A stretch of 64,000 nt of DNA from Bryoerythrophyllum caledonicum (GCA_963971425.1 OZ020514.1:26462602-26526601); one strand, 5' to 3'. Positions 1 to 12,571 are shown, numbered from the stretch's first letter. Numbers and translations are program-made. The notes: generated by a model not told the origin, from the sequence alone.

Positions 1-2891
1 CCCGCTTCTTCTTTGCGGCAGGCTCCTCCTGGCTCTCTTCATCATCCTTCGAGCACCACATCGCTTACATACAGTCAAACAATGGATTCCCACAAACGAA
101 TGCATATATAACAAGACTCTGTGATACAGTGCTGTAGTGCATTTATGACTAATACGTGTAATATACAGTGGAATTGTCACTGGATTGTGTCACATTTTTG
201 AGATACGTTACTCATACTTGTGACGTTTCATTGCTTATATTACTGTGTCTTGTCACATTCGCTCGGTATATTACTGATCCCTGTCACATTCGTTGGGTAC
301 ATTACTGATCCCTGTAGCATTCACGTGGTTTATCACTAGTTCATGCTAATCACAGGGTTGACTAATCCATACATTTAATCTACTCTCTCATACATTTCAT
401 GTATTTGGAAGTGGAAGGGTACCTTGTCCTTCGCGGTCGCGCGGCGCGTGGTACGACCGTTGCGATCCTCCAAGAGCTTCTCGGCCTCGCCCTTCCTCTT
501 CTTCGGCGATTTTTTATCCTTCTTTGGCATTGAGGGGGGTTCCGGATCCGCACCTTCCTTAGAGTTTTTGGCAGCCTTGGCTGGTTCAATCTGAGAATTC
601 AAACATACAACGCCCTCGGCGTCACCGGACTTCACAGTAGCCCCTTCCTCCTAATAGCAGACATCAAAGAGAAGTGAGTACAACAAACAACCTAACTGAT
701 TGACCAACCATCTATTAGCTTGATTCACTATTTTCAGTACGTTCCTGGGTGTTGAAGTCATACCTCTGCTGCTCCTTCAGCTACCTCATGACGAGTCATG
801 TGGACCTCTTCATCCGTGTTTGTTGCGGTTTTATTTGTGCCCCACACAGGATCCATGATTGCCATAGAAACAACCGGCAATTTTGCTGATTGTGGATGGG
901 CCTCCTCCAATCCCGTATTGCCCATTTCTGAGGATTCAGGTGCGGTCGATGGCAGCCGATGCTTCCGGAACTCGAGTAGCAGCTCCTTCATGCTGCTTTT
1001 CATGTCCTCTAACTCGCCTTTAACATCTTGTATGTGTGCCTCCACCTCGCTCCTTAAAGCTGCAAGGCCTCTTGGATTGGACCCTCCGCCTCTTGAAGTG
1101 GACGACTGTGGGCGACCTGATTTGCCGGGTGTCATGAGCTCTGCTTCGATTTCCAATTGCGTTGGAGGCCGATCCAACTGTACGGCCTGTGAGAGAAGCA
1201 ACTGATCATCCATAAAGATCTATGCAATTATCAATACGGGTCAGAATCACAGTGAAGAGAAGCGTTTTATAATTGTACAGTGATATCACTATCTGCAGTC
1301 ACCTAATTGTCTTGAGATTGGTAATATGACTCTATAACGTCACAAAATCTAGTTGCATGTGGCTGGAGAATATGACTGCCTTCAGTCATTCTCTGTAGGA
1401 AATCTCACTGTCAGTAGTAAAGTGAATGTCAGCAAGCAGTCATACCATCAAAAACATTTTAGCAGAAGTTGGTGAACGTGACTTACAAGGCGAGATCTCA
1501 CTTCCCCTTCAGACCTCCCGGAGTGCGACACGTTCTGGACAACTTGTCTCACGTTCTTCATACGTTCTGCCTCTGCAATCTTGTCTGTCCTTGCTATCAA
1601 CTTCTTGAAGTTCTCCGCATGCTCCTTTTTCACGTACCCTGGCAGAGGCTCGCCCTTATCGAGAAGCCTCTTCATATTTGCCCTCTTTGTGTGCATTTGT
1701 TGACGCAATTCTTGGAAGAACACGTCCTCTGGAACATCCTCCAGCCCACTCCGGTATTCAAACTGTGCCGCCATCCTGTCCTTGATTGCCATGAGCAGCA
1801 CTCGAGGATGCAATTTGAAGTTGTCCACGCTCCAGTCCAAGTCGCGGGAATAGCCACGAAGTTTGGTTAGCCAATCAGGCCTATGCGCTCCCGTCGGGCA
1901 TCCCAGATTATCAACTTCAACCCACATTTGGGACTCCTTGTCTCCGGATCTCTTCATACTCCGCCTCAAATCCTTCAACTTGGACTGACGGTGTGGAGAT
2001 GTTTCAAGATTCCGTACCTTCTTTCGTAATTCATTCGGATCTGCACCCTTTTGCGCCATCCGCCTCAAGACCCCAAGTTCACGTAATTCAATCTCATCAA
2101 GGAGTTCCGTGCATTGCTCCGGTGGTGCCTCCTCCTCTTCATCTTCAATGTACCGCTCTTCCTCGGCATCCTCTTCTCCTTCAGACCTTAGAAGGGTCTC
2201 ATCTTCACCATCGGTTGTACTCCCCAGCATTGTCGAAGAAGCCATGTTGCTCTTCCTTGGACGAGATTGCACCCTCCAGGAGGTAGGCTTATCGCCAGAA
2301 CAACGTACCCCCTACAGGAAATGATTGAGATGGAATTTAACGGGCGCCTACAGTATGACTGAAACCCGCTATGTTTATTCAATTATGACTTCACGTAGTC
2401 TTAATCACAACAACATCACTACAGGTAGTCATATTCGACACTCAGCATGACTGAAACTAGTTATGTTGTACTCACCATGACCGAAACATATTTTGCACTC
2501 ACCATGCCTTGCATCAAACCATATACTAAGGCAAAGTACAAGTAGTTTGGATTCTTGCCTTTCGTTTTTTTGTTTGTAACGGCTCTTCTACGAGTTCGTC
2601 CTCACCGTCGTCGTCTTTGCCGCTAACACCCTGTGGTAGTAGCCTCCTTTGCGTTGATCGGGTCCGCGATGGCTGAACACTGGAAGGCCCTTCGAAGGGC
2701 ACATTATGGCTGCTCTCAACAACATCCGCAATCTCAATCGAAGTCATTTCCAAGACCGGCAAGGTAATCGCAGGGAAACTAACAATTGTTCGAAAAACTT
2801 CAATTTGTGCATGGTCCGATAGATTAGCAATGTCTCTTATCACTTTTCCAACTAAATTATATCCACAGAATTTATGACTACTCCAAGTCAC
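1..2891 (-). CDS. TnpA-like accessory transposase protein (Transposase_24 type), multi-exon, 3' end off the window
   Basis: Minus-strand open blocks at 2,891-2,526, 2,272-1,448, 1,213-758, 635-375 and a stub at 60-1 look like exons of one gene separated by introns that carry the element's TGACT motifs. The largest block has an acidic Glu-rich N-terminus, then a DWSVDNFKLHPR-type region and a charged stretch ending KNVRQVVQNVSHSG, which resembles the end of the plant Ptta/En/Spm Transposase_24 family. The 1,213-758 block contains a predicted coiled coil (about residues 50-85). The 2,526-2,650 and 375-520 blocks are Lys-rich and nuclear-localisation-like, and the stub at 60-1 also reads as a Lys-rich tail (AAKKKR). 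TnpA proteins bind subterminal repeats and assist TnpD. Exon joins are inferred; the family call rests on the largest block only. Confidence 0.6.
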
Positions 2892-5102
2892 TGCTGCAGC
2901 TGAATGTGACTACAGAAAGTCACGATCTCTGCACATACAACCCCACGGTCTCACAATATGAATTACAACTTCATTCATGATATTTGGGGTTTATGTAAAT
3001 TACTGGGAATTCATTAATTTCTCATACATTATTCGAAGAAGACCCTAAACCCAAAAGAATAAATTCCAAAATTAACATGCATGGATTTGAAGCAATCGTT
3101 CAAGACCATAACATCTGACAACGAAAAGTTCAGATCCCCACCCACGAAAAACTTGACAAAGCAAGAACAAGGAGACTCATGCTCGGGGGTATGAAGTTTG
3201 TGAGTGAGAGACAAAGAATGAGCAGTTGCTGAGCTAGTATAGAGGCCTCGTGGATTATCGGTGGACCAAACCCTAAACTATCAATGATGGCACAACTCTA
3301 ATCGAAGGCCATGAGGGCGACCTCACCCCAAAAAGGCTTCACCGCAGCAGCTCTGAGCTTGAAGGCCAGGAGGGCGACCTGATCACGGGTAGGAGGGCGA
3401 CGGCCACACCCCCGAGCAACCAAGAGGGCGACGACACCACCGGTGTTGACCTCGGCTACGGACGGCCACGAGGGCGACCAGGAGGGCGACCAAGAGGGCA
3501 ACGGCCAGGAGGGCGACGGCCACGAGGGCGACTAGGAGGGCGACGGCCACGAGGGCGACCAGGAGGGCGACCAAGAGGGCAACGGCCAGGAGGGCGACGG
3601 CCAGGAGGGCGACCAGGAGGGCGACGGCCACGAGGGCGACCAGGAGGGCGACGGCCAGGAGGGAGTCTTCTCCGAATTCGGCCATATCCTCACCCCTGAG
3701 CGCTGGAAGGGCGACCTCACAACCGACATCGGAGCCTCGATGCTTTGTCCCTGTGAAACCCTAACTTCGGCCTGGACTCAAGACCAAGCAGCAAGGCGCA
3801 CGAGGTTTCAACTCACCTCTTGTCTTGCGGTCGCTTGAAGGTCGTTGGTGCAGCCACAGGCAAGCCTAAACCACGCATCACCTCCTTGTTCTTGGCAATC
3901 GTGTTGTTTCTCAGCTTCTCGTAATCTGATTGCTCAGGGGCCATCGTGCTTGGTCACACACTCCGCCTGTGAGAAGCGCACTAACGGCAGTCGAGGATGG
4001 TCGCTACAGTGCGCGGTAGGGTTTGTTAGTCGGCCACGTCGCCCTGGTCAACGTCCTTTGACCGATCCCCGCCGACCTGGTCTCGGTTACGGGCTCCAGT
4101 TATACGTGTTACTACCTTTGGTCATTCGTATCTGTGTGACTGCCTTCAGTCATACGTATGACTGGCTATAGTCATGTGACTCCATCCTCCGGGCCGGGAC
4201 AGGGGTGGAGAGCCCCTTGAATTTGGTATGGATTGGTTTCCTGTGATTGTGTGTAGAAAATTTAAACGACACAGTGTCGTCTCCGGCTTATCGCTCATGC
4301 AGTGCGTATGCCTCTCGGTGATTGGGTGTTAGATTATAATACCAATTGATTTTTAACTTTGTTGCTGTTTTTTCAGTAAAACTTCAATGGTGACCGGTGT
4401 GGTGAGAAGCACCATTAATGTAATATGTTGGTGGGTGTCAAATTCCTGTTCATCTGAATCACTACCAAATTACATACACTACGTATAGCTTGCATGTCCT
4501 GATAAGCTAGTTTGAAGTTTGCAGTTTGGATGTAGAATTGTGTCTGCTTTCTTGTCCTGTGGTGCACGATAAGGTTTAGAGTAGGTACTTAATTCTCAAA
4601 TTTAGATAAGTCCATTATGATGTATGGTATAGATTTTTGTTCTATTCAATCATTAACAACTCACATATACTACACATGGCTTGCATGTGTTGATAAGCTG
4701 GTTTGCAGTTTGGAATCAGAGCTTGTTTGTGTTGTGGTGTAGGATAAGTGTACGGTGGCTTTCTAATGTTAAGTAGGGGTTAGATTGTATGTGGGTACTT
4801 GATTAGATTGGGTGGTGAATGGTTTGATTCCTGATTATAGATTCTCAGAATTTTATGACAACTTCCAGTCATGTATGTGACATTCGGAAGTCATATTACA
4901 CCCTCTCGTCATTTGCATCACTATCTTTTGTAATAAATATGAGCGATTCCTCTTATATGACTTTCTCCGGTGATATTTCCGTTGCACAAAGGTATGCTGA
5001 TTTCAATATCATAAGTGGCGTGTAATGTGTATAAGAATTGTATTGTCATTGCCTCCAAGAGCTCCTTGTCACCCTGAACGTGTGTTTTGGTTCTTTCCAT
5101 AG
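2892..5102. promoter_or_regulatory. Divergent intergenic region of the CACTA element
   Basis: This 2.2-kb gap separates the start of the minus-strand TnpA-like gene from the first plus-strand TnpD exon, so promoters for both should lie here. It holds a GC-rich minisatellite (3,300-3,668) and several TGACT/AGTCA pairs (4,137-4,172, 4,855-4,900). The rest is AT-rich with two diverged copies of a segment containing 'cttgcatgt..tgataagct' (about 4,490 and 4,680). No clear TATA box can be assigned. Confidence 0.4.
3300..3668. repeat. GC-rich minisatellite of mixed 12- and 15-bp units
   Basis: Direct reading shows GAGGGCGACCAG (12 bp) alternating with GAGGGCGACGGCCAC or ..CCAG (15 bp). The array is dense from 3,465 to 3,668, with scattered units back to 3,300. 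All unit lengths are multiples of three, so several frames stay open and give Trp-Ser-Pro or Val-Ala-Leu repeats on the minus strand. I take these open frames as a side effect, not genes. It lies between the two divergent transposon genes. Confidence 0.9.
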
Positions 5103-6006
5103 GATGGAAGAAGGGGAGCTCCAATGCTTAAAGCATCTACAATTATGGCAAGAGGAAGAGATTCAAGCGGATACCTTGCGATTAACAAAATACCCATGTC
5201 CATGCACTGAATGTGCAGGAGGGAAAGTTCTTGATCGAGCCGCAATTCGGAAGCATCTTCGTAGTAGAAAAAGGGACCCCGTTTTTACAGCATCGATCTT
5301 GGTAAGTGATTGCAACCAACCAGCCCTTCTAAATTAAAGCGATGTGGTTCTATGTACTGTTGTAGGGTTTAAAAGTTTGTGTTCATTAATTATGTAGGAT
5401 CGGTGGAGACCCGTTGTCAGATCAGCATGTTTAAAATCACTGACAACGTTCTTAAGTAAAAAAAAATCCTCCGATCACGCCATATCTACACCTACATCCG
5501 CAAGAGTCAGTCGCTTGCAAAAGTGGCGTTCAGATGTGTACGACGGACAATGGTGCGACGGGCTCATTCCAAAGCTAACACGATTTTCATATTGGAAAAG
5601 AGATTGGGAAGTGAAGGTGTCCAAATTTGGCTTCATGGGTTGGGGTCTATTTGCAATGCAACCCGCCAAAGAGGGTGAGGAACTGCTTCCTTTCGTAGGA
5701 CCACAATACACCTCGGCAGAATACAAAATATTGAGCAAGGCACAACCTCGAATGAAGTCGTACGTGATGCGTGCGGAGTCGGACTTGTACATTGACGGAG
5801 ATGTAGTGAAAGGGAATGTCGCTGGATTCATTAATAGTTCCATTGGGCGTAGTGAGATAGGAAATGTTGTGTGGGAGTTTCGCATGTTTCCTAAACCGTG
5901 GAACACTTCGGAATGGGGATATGTGATTACCATAGCAACAAGGGACATCAGGGCTGGAGAAGAACTCTATGCGCATTACTTCCTACATCAGAGCACTGTG
6001 TGGTAA
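5103..6006 (+). CDS. Zinc-domain exon spliced to a divergent SET-domain exon
   Basis: Exon 1 (5,103-5,301, ATG at 5,104) carries CPCTEC and a downstream His like the transposase-associated N-terminal domain of TnpD, and ends with GTAAGT in phase 0. A second exon after an AG at 5,397 (5,398-6,006) continues in phase 0 and ends with TAA. Its product has a SET-like order: GFMGWGLFA near the start, GFINSS where SET enzymes usually have NHS, NVVWEF, then GEELYAHY in place of GEELTYDY. SET domains transfer methyl groups to protein lysines. The Asn of the NHS core is kept but His is changed, and no flanking Cys-rich pre/post-SET is seen, so activity is uncertain. Exon 1 could equally join the TnpD exon at 6,253, which is also phase 0. 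No stops or frameshifts are seen. Confidence 0.65.
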
Positions 6007-6252
6007 ATGAGTAAATATAATGAAAGACTAGTTGAGGCCTGAACGGCAGAACTACAATCGGTGCATGTCTATGTAATATGACTAGTATCAGTCAAGTTGT
6101 TTTCAAGATGACTACAAACAGTCACTATTCACTCCTGTAATGTGATTACTGTCAGTCATATTTTGCACAGCACGTCTTCAATGAGTACCTTCTTTGTGTG
6201 AACAACACTTAACACATGGACACACTTGTCATGCACGTGGATGAATTTGCAG

Positions 6253-9200
6253 GATGAGTACAGCCCCCTGAATTTGGTCCAAAATATAGAGCGCAATGGT
6301 GAAGATAGCGAGTCTGAGTCTAATCATACATTGGACGGCGGAGAAGTTGGAGAAGTAGATGTTTTGCGCATGGTGGCAGATTGCTTCAACAAGTATGACA
6401 ATGTCAACTTAGGGGGGAGCGAGACAATCCCAACTCATGATGACGGAGTTGATGATGTGGTACTTGAAGCTGCGCACTGCCCGGAGGATGGCTTCGTACC
6501 GAGTGACAACGAAGGTAGCGATGACGAGACGGAGGAACGCAACAACCCCATGGAATCAAGAGGGACAACCATGAACATGAACGACCCTAGCGGCATAGCC
6601 GTGGACATCCTATTACGCGATGCGAAGACTCCACTTTATGTAGGGAGCTCTTCCAACCGTCTCACCTCCACGCTCATGCTACTTGTTTATTGCACCACAT
6701 TTGGCGTACCAAACAAATTTGTGGACGAGTTGTTGAAGTTATTACGGGAGACAATATTGCCCAAGGGCAACACACTTCCGAAAACATTTTACGAGGCAAA
6801 GTGTATGTTGATGAAATTGGGGTTGTCCTATGACTCTATACATGCGTGTAGAGATGAGTGCTGTTTATTTCGGAAAGATTCAGAGGATGCAACGGCGTGC
6901 CCTGTTTGCTACAAATCCCGGTATGTAGACAACTCCACCACAATACCTGTCAAAGTATTGAGACACTTCACATTGATCCCTCGTTTGCGAAGAATGTACA
7001 GTTGCACACGTTTGGCAGAGCTCATGAAATGGCACGTAGGCGGAAAAAGCAATGACAAGGTTATGAGATCTGTGGTTGACTCAAAGGCATGGAATCACGT
7101 GAATAATAGATGGCCTGAGTTTGCAAATGAAGAACGTAATGTTAGGCTAGGCTTGGCACTAGATGGTGTTAACCCGTTTCGGAACCAAAGCCTTAGCCAC
7201 TCAACGTGGCCCGTGGTCATGCTAAACTACAATCTTCCCCCTTGGCTAGTGACCAAAAACTTCTTCATGATGCTCACGTTACTGATACCCGGAAAAGAGA
7301 GCGTGACGGATAAAAATGTGGATGTGTACCTAGCACCATTAATGGAAGAGCTACAAGAGCTATGGAAAGGGACCGATTGCGTAGATGGATCACAAAGAAA
7401 CTCTATCAACAATACATTCAAACTCCGGGGCATGTTATTGTGGACGGTGAACGACTTCCCGGCATATGGATTGATTTCTGGCCAAGTCACAAAAGGACAT
7501 AAGGCGTGTACCGTGTGTGGCCCCAATGTAGTAACTCGGCGCTCAAAGGCACTGAAGAAGAATGTCTACCTTGGGCATAGACGGCATTTGCCAATGGCGC
7601 ACCAATGGAGACGACAAAGGGCCAATTTTGATGGCCAACCCAACATGAGACCTCCACCACGAAGGATGAGCGGTCGAGAGCAATTGCACTTCGCGAATGA
7701 GCGACAACAATGGACAAGAAATAACCGCGAAAACGAAGGAGGACAGATGCCAGACCCTATACATGAACATGGAGTAAAGAGAAGGACATCTCTCTTTGAC
7801 CTTCCGTATTGGAAAGTACGTGTGTCTAACGCACTGTTGTAGTGTGACATGACAGTATGTAGTGATGTTATGTTGCGTGGACTCTACATTATGACTGTGC
7901 ATAGTGATAATCAGTTTCATTGGCACTAATGTTTAGGACTCAATGTGCAGTCATATACTGTGGAATGTGACTAAATATAGTTGTTGTTGTACTTCATGGA
8001 ATCTAATTTGTGACTGACCGGAGTCACTGTACAGGATCTTCTAATCCGACACACGTTGGATGTCATGCACTGTGAAAAAAACATCGCTAAGAATATCGTG
8101 AAGACCATATTTGGAGAGAAGGACACCCTCGCAGCCCGCCTCGATATGAAGGAAGCGGGGATACGCAAACATCTATGGCCTGTACAAGGTAAGAAACCCG
8201 GCAGCGTCATATTACCTCGCTCATCGTATGTTCTTACGAAAGAAGAGCGACAGGTCTTTGTAAACCAAGTGCGTTCCTTGCGAACCCCATCTCAGTACGT
8301 TGGGCAGCTAAAGAAGCGTGTTAGCATGGATGGGAGTATCAAAGGTCTGAAATCACATGACTTCCATGTCCTTCTCCAGCAAGTGTTGCCACTATGTGTG
8401 CGCACTACAATGGCCAAGGAAGTTCGTACGGCAATAATAATGTTGAGCCGGGTATTTCGGCGGATATGTGCTAAGTCCATTGATCCCAAGGCAATAGAAG
8501 ATATGAGATGCGAAGCGGCCATCGCTTTATGCATGTTGGAGAAGGAGTTCCCGCCGTCGTTCTTTGACATTATGAGTCACTTGGTTATACACCTTGTAGA
8601 GGAAATTGAAATTTGTGGACCCGTGCATACGCGATGGATGTACCCTATAGAGAGGTATTTGAAGACACTCAAAGGCTACGTTCGAAATCGATGTCAACCA
8701 GAAGGCAGCATGGCTGAAGGCTATGCTCTAGTACAAGCATTGGGATTTTGCACCGAGTATATGCAAGAGTATACGACTACTACACGAAGAGTGTGGGATG
8801 ATAAAGAAGACCCGTCCATGTACGACGAGATACTTGAAGGCAACGAGCGTCCACGCAGATTGTCAGTTAACCTTCGGGGATGGATTCACGAGTTCGTGGT
8901 GAATAACGCGGCGCCATTGGAAGATTGGCGCAGGTGAATTAACATCACTATGGCTTACGTAGAATATGACTGCGACTATACCTAGTATAACTGTATTCAG
9001 TGATGTTGATGATATTCATGACTACCTTCAGTGATGTTTACGACGACTCCTCGTGATATCAATGACTGCCCATAAATGTTGACGTCTGCTTCTAGTGACA
9101 TCACTGTTTGCCTTCACTGTTGGCTGTGACTGCACCCAATGATGTAGTTGTTGCCAAGACCGACCACAGTCAGCTACATATTACCTTCTACTCTTAGACA

Positions 9201-10123
9201 ATTTTGTGAAGGTGCACTGGACCATAAATAACTCTTCTATCCTACAGGCGACACGAAGATGACATGGCACGTCGTGAAGCGGAGCGACACGAGTACAGGC
9301 GCAAGAAGCGGAAGGGTAGGACAGCCTACCCGTCAGAGATGTGTGATGAAGATTTCCATGTCTGGTTTCCAAAGGTTGTGTTACGAGCTGTACAAGATGG
9401 AGACGAGCAGGTCACTACCGATGTATTGGCCTTATGGTACCTCCATCGGACGAAGCCAAGTCGTATCGGTCCATGTATGCATTTGGAAACCACCTACGTG
9501 TGCGGAGTGCAGAGGCGCAACTCACAACCACAGACTCTGGAGTAGCCGCTACCTTTGGTCAACTTTGTCGCGCGGGTACAAAGGATACAAATCTTAGGGC
9601 TGCACAGTTGGAGTATGTGGGGTGGGTGGAGGAAATACTATCAGTGGACTATGGACAGTTTGAGGTGGTGGTCCTATATTGCAATTGGGTGGTTGCAAAC
9701 ATGAGAGGAGATGGCGCCACCATGAAGCGCGACGATTACGGTTTCAGCACCGTTAACTTTCAGAGATTGATCCCATACTCTGCACAGTCATTTGCCTTTC
9801 CCCTCCACATCGAACAAGTTTTTTTTGCACCAGACTTGGCGAAGCGTGGATGGGAAGTTGTGATGCGCAAAGAACCGAGAGGAGCTCGGTCATTCTCCAA
9901 ACACCACTTCTCGGATGAAGTCCAATGCATATCATTGGGTAGAGCGTGTGACTTTTCCGGACTGAAATCTACGAGCCTAGATTCGGATTCGATAGCACAG
10001 ACACCTATTCTGGTTGGTGCGGTGGAAGTAGCCCCAGAGGTGGTCGCCACAACATTAGAACGCCTCAGAGAGGATGACACATCGGTAGATGATTTAGAGT
10101 ACAGCGACTCAGAGGAGGATTGA
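6253..10123 (+). CDS. CACTA transposase TnpD (Transposase_21, DUF4218 and DUF4216 regions)
   Basis: Main exon 6,253-7,815 starts after an AG in phase 0 (DEYSPLNL) and holds the Transposase_21 core: RLRRMYSC, MKWHVGGKSND, NVRLGLALDGVNPF, WPVVMLNYNLPPW and DVYLAPLMEELQELW. It ends in LPYWK at a GTACGT donor. Exon 2 (8,035 to about 8,931) opens with DLLIRHTLDVMHCEKN and includes the DUF4218-like segment (GLKSHDFHVLL, MYPIERYLKTLKGYVRN). Exon 3 begins near 9,247 and includes a DUF4216-like block (VGWVEEILSVDYGQFEVVVLYCNW). Frame changes near 9,430 between the Arg/Lys-rich start of exon 3 and the DUF4216 block, so there is either a one-base indel or a missed splice. The 5' end probably uses the zinc exon at 5,103-5,301. 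This is the enzyme that cuts and joins transposon ends; otherwise the gene looks intact. Confidence 0.88.
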
Positions 10124-10892
10124 GTCTCGGTTCAATCATTGACAGTTCTATACATTTCAGTCGTTGCCATATCTATGTATACATATATTCACATATGCAT
10201 ATTTAATCAGCAACCTCACGGCTTGGGCAGATAATAAACATGCACTTAAACCTCTGTAACCAATATGCACCATTTTCAAGCCAATTGAAAACCATTACGA
10301 CATGCATGCTCAAAATTATAAACTGAGCAACCGCTCTTTTCCATATTCCATGCCAATGTAACCCCCCCCCAGTTAACCGAATTAAACAAAAAATTAATCA
10401 TCATCTTTTCAAATTATATTCATGGACAATTCTAATAATGGTAAGGCACCTTAGAATTACTCAATTTGGGACATGAATCATTTTTACTAACTAAATACAC
10501 TAAATCCTCATACTATGCAGTGATTGGGAGGGCCAAAATACATGTAAACTGCCTAGGGCAGTGTATATAATATTGGGCTGCCCAAAAAAAAAAAAAATAT
10601 GACTACAGAAAAAATATGACTGCAAAATATGACCGCTGTGAAAATATGACTGTCAAATATGACTAGACGTTCCCTACGATCGTTCCCATTTGTTCCCTAC
10701 GAAGGTATACGACCCTCCCATGCATTTTATACGGTACAGCTGGCAAATATGACTGCAGAATATGACTGCCAGTCATATTCTCAAATTGGATTGCCACCGA
10801 CAGTTTCGACCAAAAAAAATGTGACTGCCTCTAGTCGCCTGTCATCCCCAGTCATATTTTCCCAGTCATAAAGGTAGCAATCTGTCGTAGTG
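10124..10892. repeat. CACTA right subterminal region with TGACT-motif cluster and terminal repeat
   Basis: After the TnpD stop the sequence is AT-rich. From 10,595 to 10,870 the motif ATATGACTG or its reverse CAGTCATAT occurs about ten times, in both orientations. The last 20 bases (10,873-10,892) are the outward-facing CACTA end. In En/Spm, TnpA binds clustered subterminal motifs; the same role is inferred here. Confidence 0.8.
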
Positions 10893-10934
10893 ATTTCCTC
10901 CACATTCACCCTTCAAGAACAAATATAATGAGTA

Positions 10935-11245
10935 ACCTGCATGAATGCCCTGACATAATCAACCAAAGTTGCCCCAAAGAGGTTGTTGCCCTTGTTCTCG
11001 GACGCTTGGAGCCACTTGTTGTGCATTGTCTCTGCAAGGTTGCACCTTGTCATGCTTGCCCACTCGTCGTTTGTAAGATCCTAGAAACATGAATCAATTA
11101 CACAAACATCCAATCAAGAAAAGTTTTACCTTGGGATGTACTTAAAGTGAATTAGGAAACAAGGTAATGTAAGGGGCTCACCAAGGTCACAGCTCGACCC
11201 CACTGAAGGTCATATCCTCTTAATGGTCATTCAAATTGGCGGTGT
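10935..11245 (-). pseudogene. Degraded minus-strand coding fragment, transposase-like
   Basis: Just outside the CACTA end, the minus strand can be read as two short exons. 11,245-11,180 gives RGYDLQWGRAVTL before a GTGAGC donor, and 11,085-10,935 gives NDEWASMTRCNLAETMHNKW and then YVRAFMQV. The mix of conserved-looking Trp/Cys residues and correct splice dinucleotides suggests real coding ancestry. I associate this pattern with transposable-element proteins of seedless plants but cannot name a family. The CACTA element probably inserted into or beside it. Confidence 0.35.
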
Positions 11246-11530
11246 ATGACAATATCCAATCTACAACAACAATTTTACGGCGTCCCATATCCCATTATAA
11301 TTATGTGAGGCATGTTTTGACAATTGTGCTTGTATGGGCTTTGAGTTACTGTCTTCCATAAATTTACAAACTTTTAGTGGATATTCTTTGATAAGAAAGA
11401 GAACAACACTTAATGGATACCATCAACCAGTATTCAATTAGTCTTAGTGGACGGGATACCTTTGCAGTCATTGAATTAGATCATTCTATTGTCATGTGGA
11501 ATTCTCGCTAAGTAAATTAGATATATTGCA

Positions 11531-12571
11531 GATGCTCGTAGAAGTTGTCCCCTCCACAGCTGCTCATTTAGTTGAGGGAAAGATGAAGAAGAGGAAACGC
11601 GGACTCCTCTTCTCAAGTAGCAAGCAGTTGAGGAAGGCAAGGAGGGGAAGACGTAAGGCTCAGATTGTAGAGGATGATTTAGGAGATACTCCGCGTGTCC
11701 TATCCTTTGAAATCGGTGCAAGTTTAAGTTTGCCAAGTATTGAAGAGGTTGGTGGATTGCCAACAATTTAAATGGACGACAACATGCAAGACGAGGAGGA
11801 TGATGAGGGCAATCATCAATGTGGACATTTGGTATGTGATCTCAATAATACTTCAATATTTCTTATTTAATAGACGTCATTTCAACATGTTGTTGGTAAA
11901 AAACGACAACATTTTTCACATAGAATACAACATTTTTCATATAGAATATTGTGGCTGACAGTTGCACCTTTTGACATTGAAGGCTTATAGAATGATAAGG
12001 CCCATATATTCATTTGATAGTTCATTGAACTACTTAAAACAATTTGATGACTAAATGGTATTCTAATGCGTTACACAGGTAAAACCAAAGCAATTGACAT
12101 GATTTAATGATCATATGCTTGTAATTTCTATTTGATTATCACCACTGTGTACAACTATACCGTAACGAGGATCTAAATGTGCAACTAAAATGTGCCAGTA
12201 ACGAGGATCTAAATGAGTTAATCACGTTAGCTATATGGATAAGATGAAGACTGTACGATACATCTACCTCGATGTGATTTTGACCTGAATCAAGATGTGC
12301 AACTTAATTTGATACTTTTGGAAATTTGCAAATATGAAGATTTGAAATCCTAAATTCCTCCCATTTTCATTGGATCTGTAGCTCAGTTAAGTCTCTTTCA
12401 CATCTAAGAATTGCAATGCAGGAGGAGCAGCCATCGATTGCGTGTCGTGATGAAGAGATTTACGACGGAGATTGTGACGACATGAACTTGAGAGCGATGA
12501 ATGACGAGGAGGACATGAGCAAACATGAAGCTGAGGACGACACTCAAGCTCCCAACTTGGTAGTTGCAGGT
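11531..12571 (+). CDS. Possible small-exon gene with acidic exons, unrecognised
   Basis: Three short open blocks could be spliced: 11,531-11,770 (basic, KMKKRKRGLLF and KARRGRRK), 11,772-11,832 (acidic, DDNMQDEEDDEG, followed by GTATGT) and 12,415-12,570 (acidic, NDEEDMSKHEAEDD, followed by GTGAGT). Each downstream end carries a donor-like GT and the introns are AT-rich. No domain is recognised. It may be the 5' part of the methyltransferase-like remnant at 14.3-15.2 kb, separated by the satellite arrays. Confidence 0.25.

Larger units (their letters stand above)
1..10892. mobile_element. CACTA (En/Spm-like) transposon, left end outside the window
   Basis: The right terminus is read at 10,873-10,892, whose reverse complement begins CACTACGACAGATTGC, the CACTA type of end. 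Inside are a minus-strand TnpA-like gene (1-2,891) and plus-strand TnpD coding exons (6,253-10,123), the two gene products expected of this superfamily. Short TGACT/AGTCA motifs recur across the whole stretch, including introns of both genes (e.g. 1,368-1,445, 2,350-2,480, 4,130-4,170, 6,080-6,150, 8,960-9,180, 10,595-10,870), which ties both arms to one element. No matching left end is visible, so the element is longer than 10.9 kb. The 3-bp target duplication cannot be tested without the left end. The two genes are divergent, whereas canonical En/Spm products are made in one direction from one promoter. Confidence 0.85.

Noticed and set aside
3298-3729. Long minus-strand frames rich in Val-Ala-Leu or Trp-Ser-Pro
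   Set aside because: They are produced by a 12/15-bp minisatellite with unit lengths divisible by three; several frames are open at once and none has a domain.
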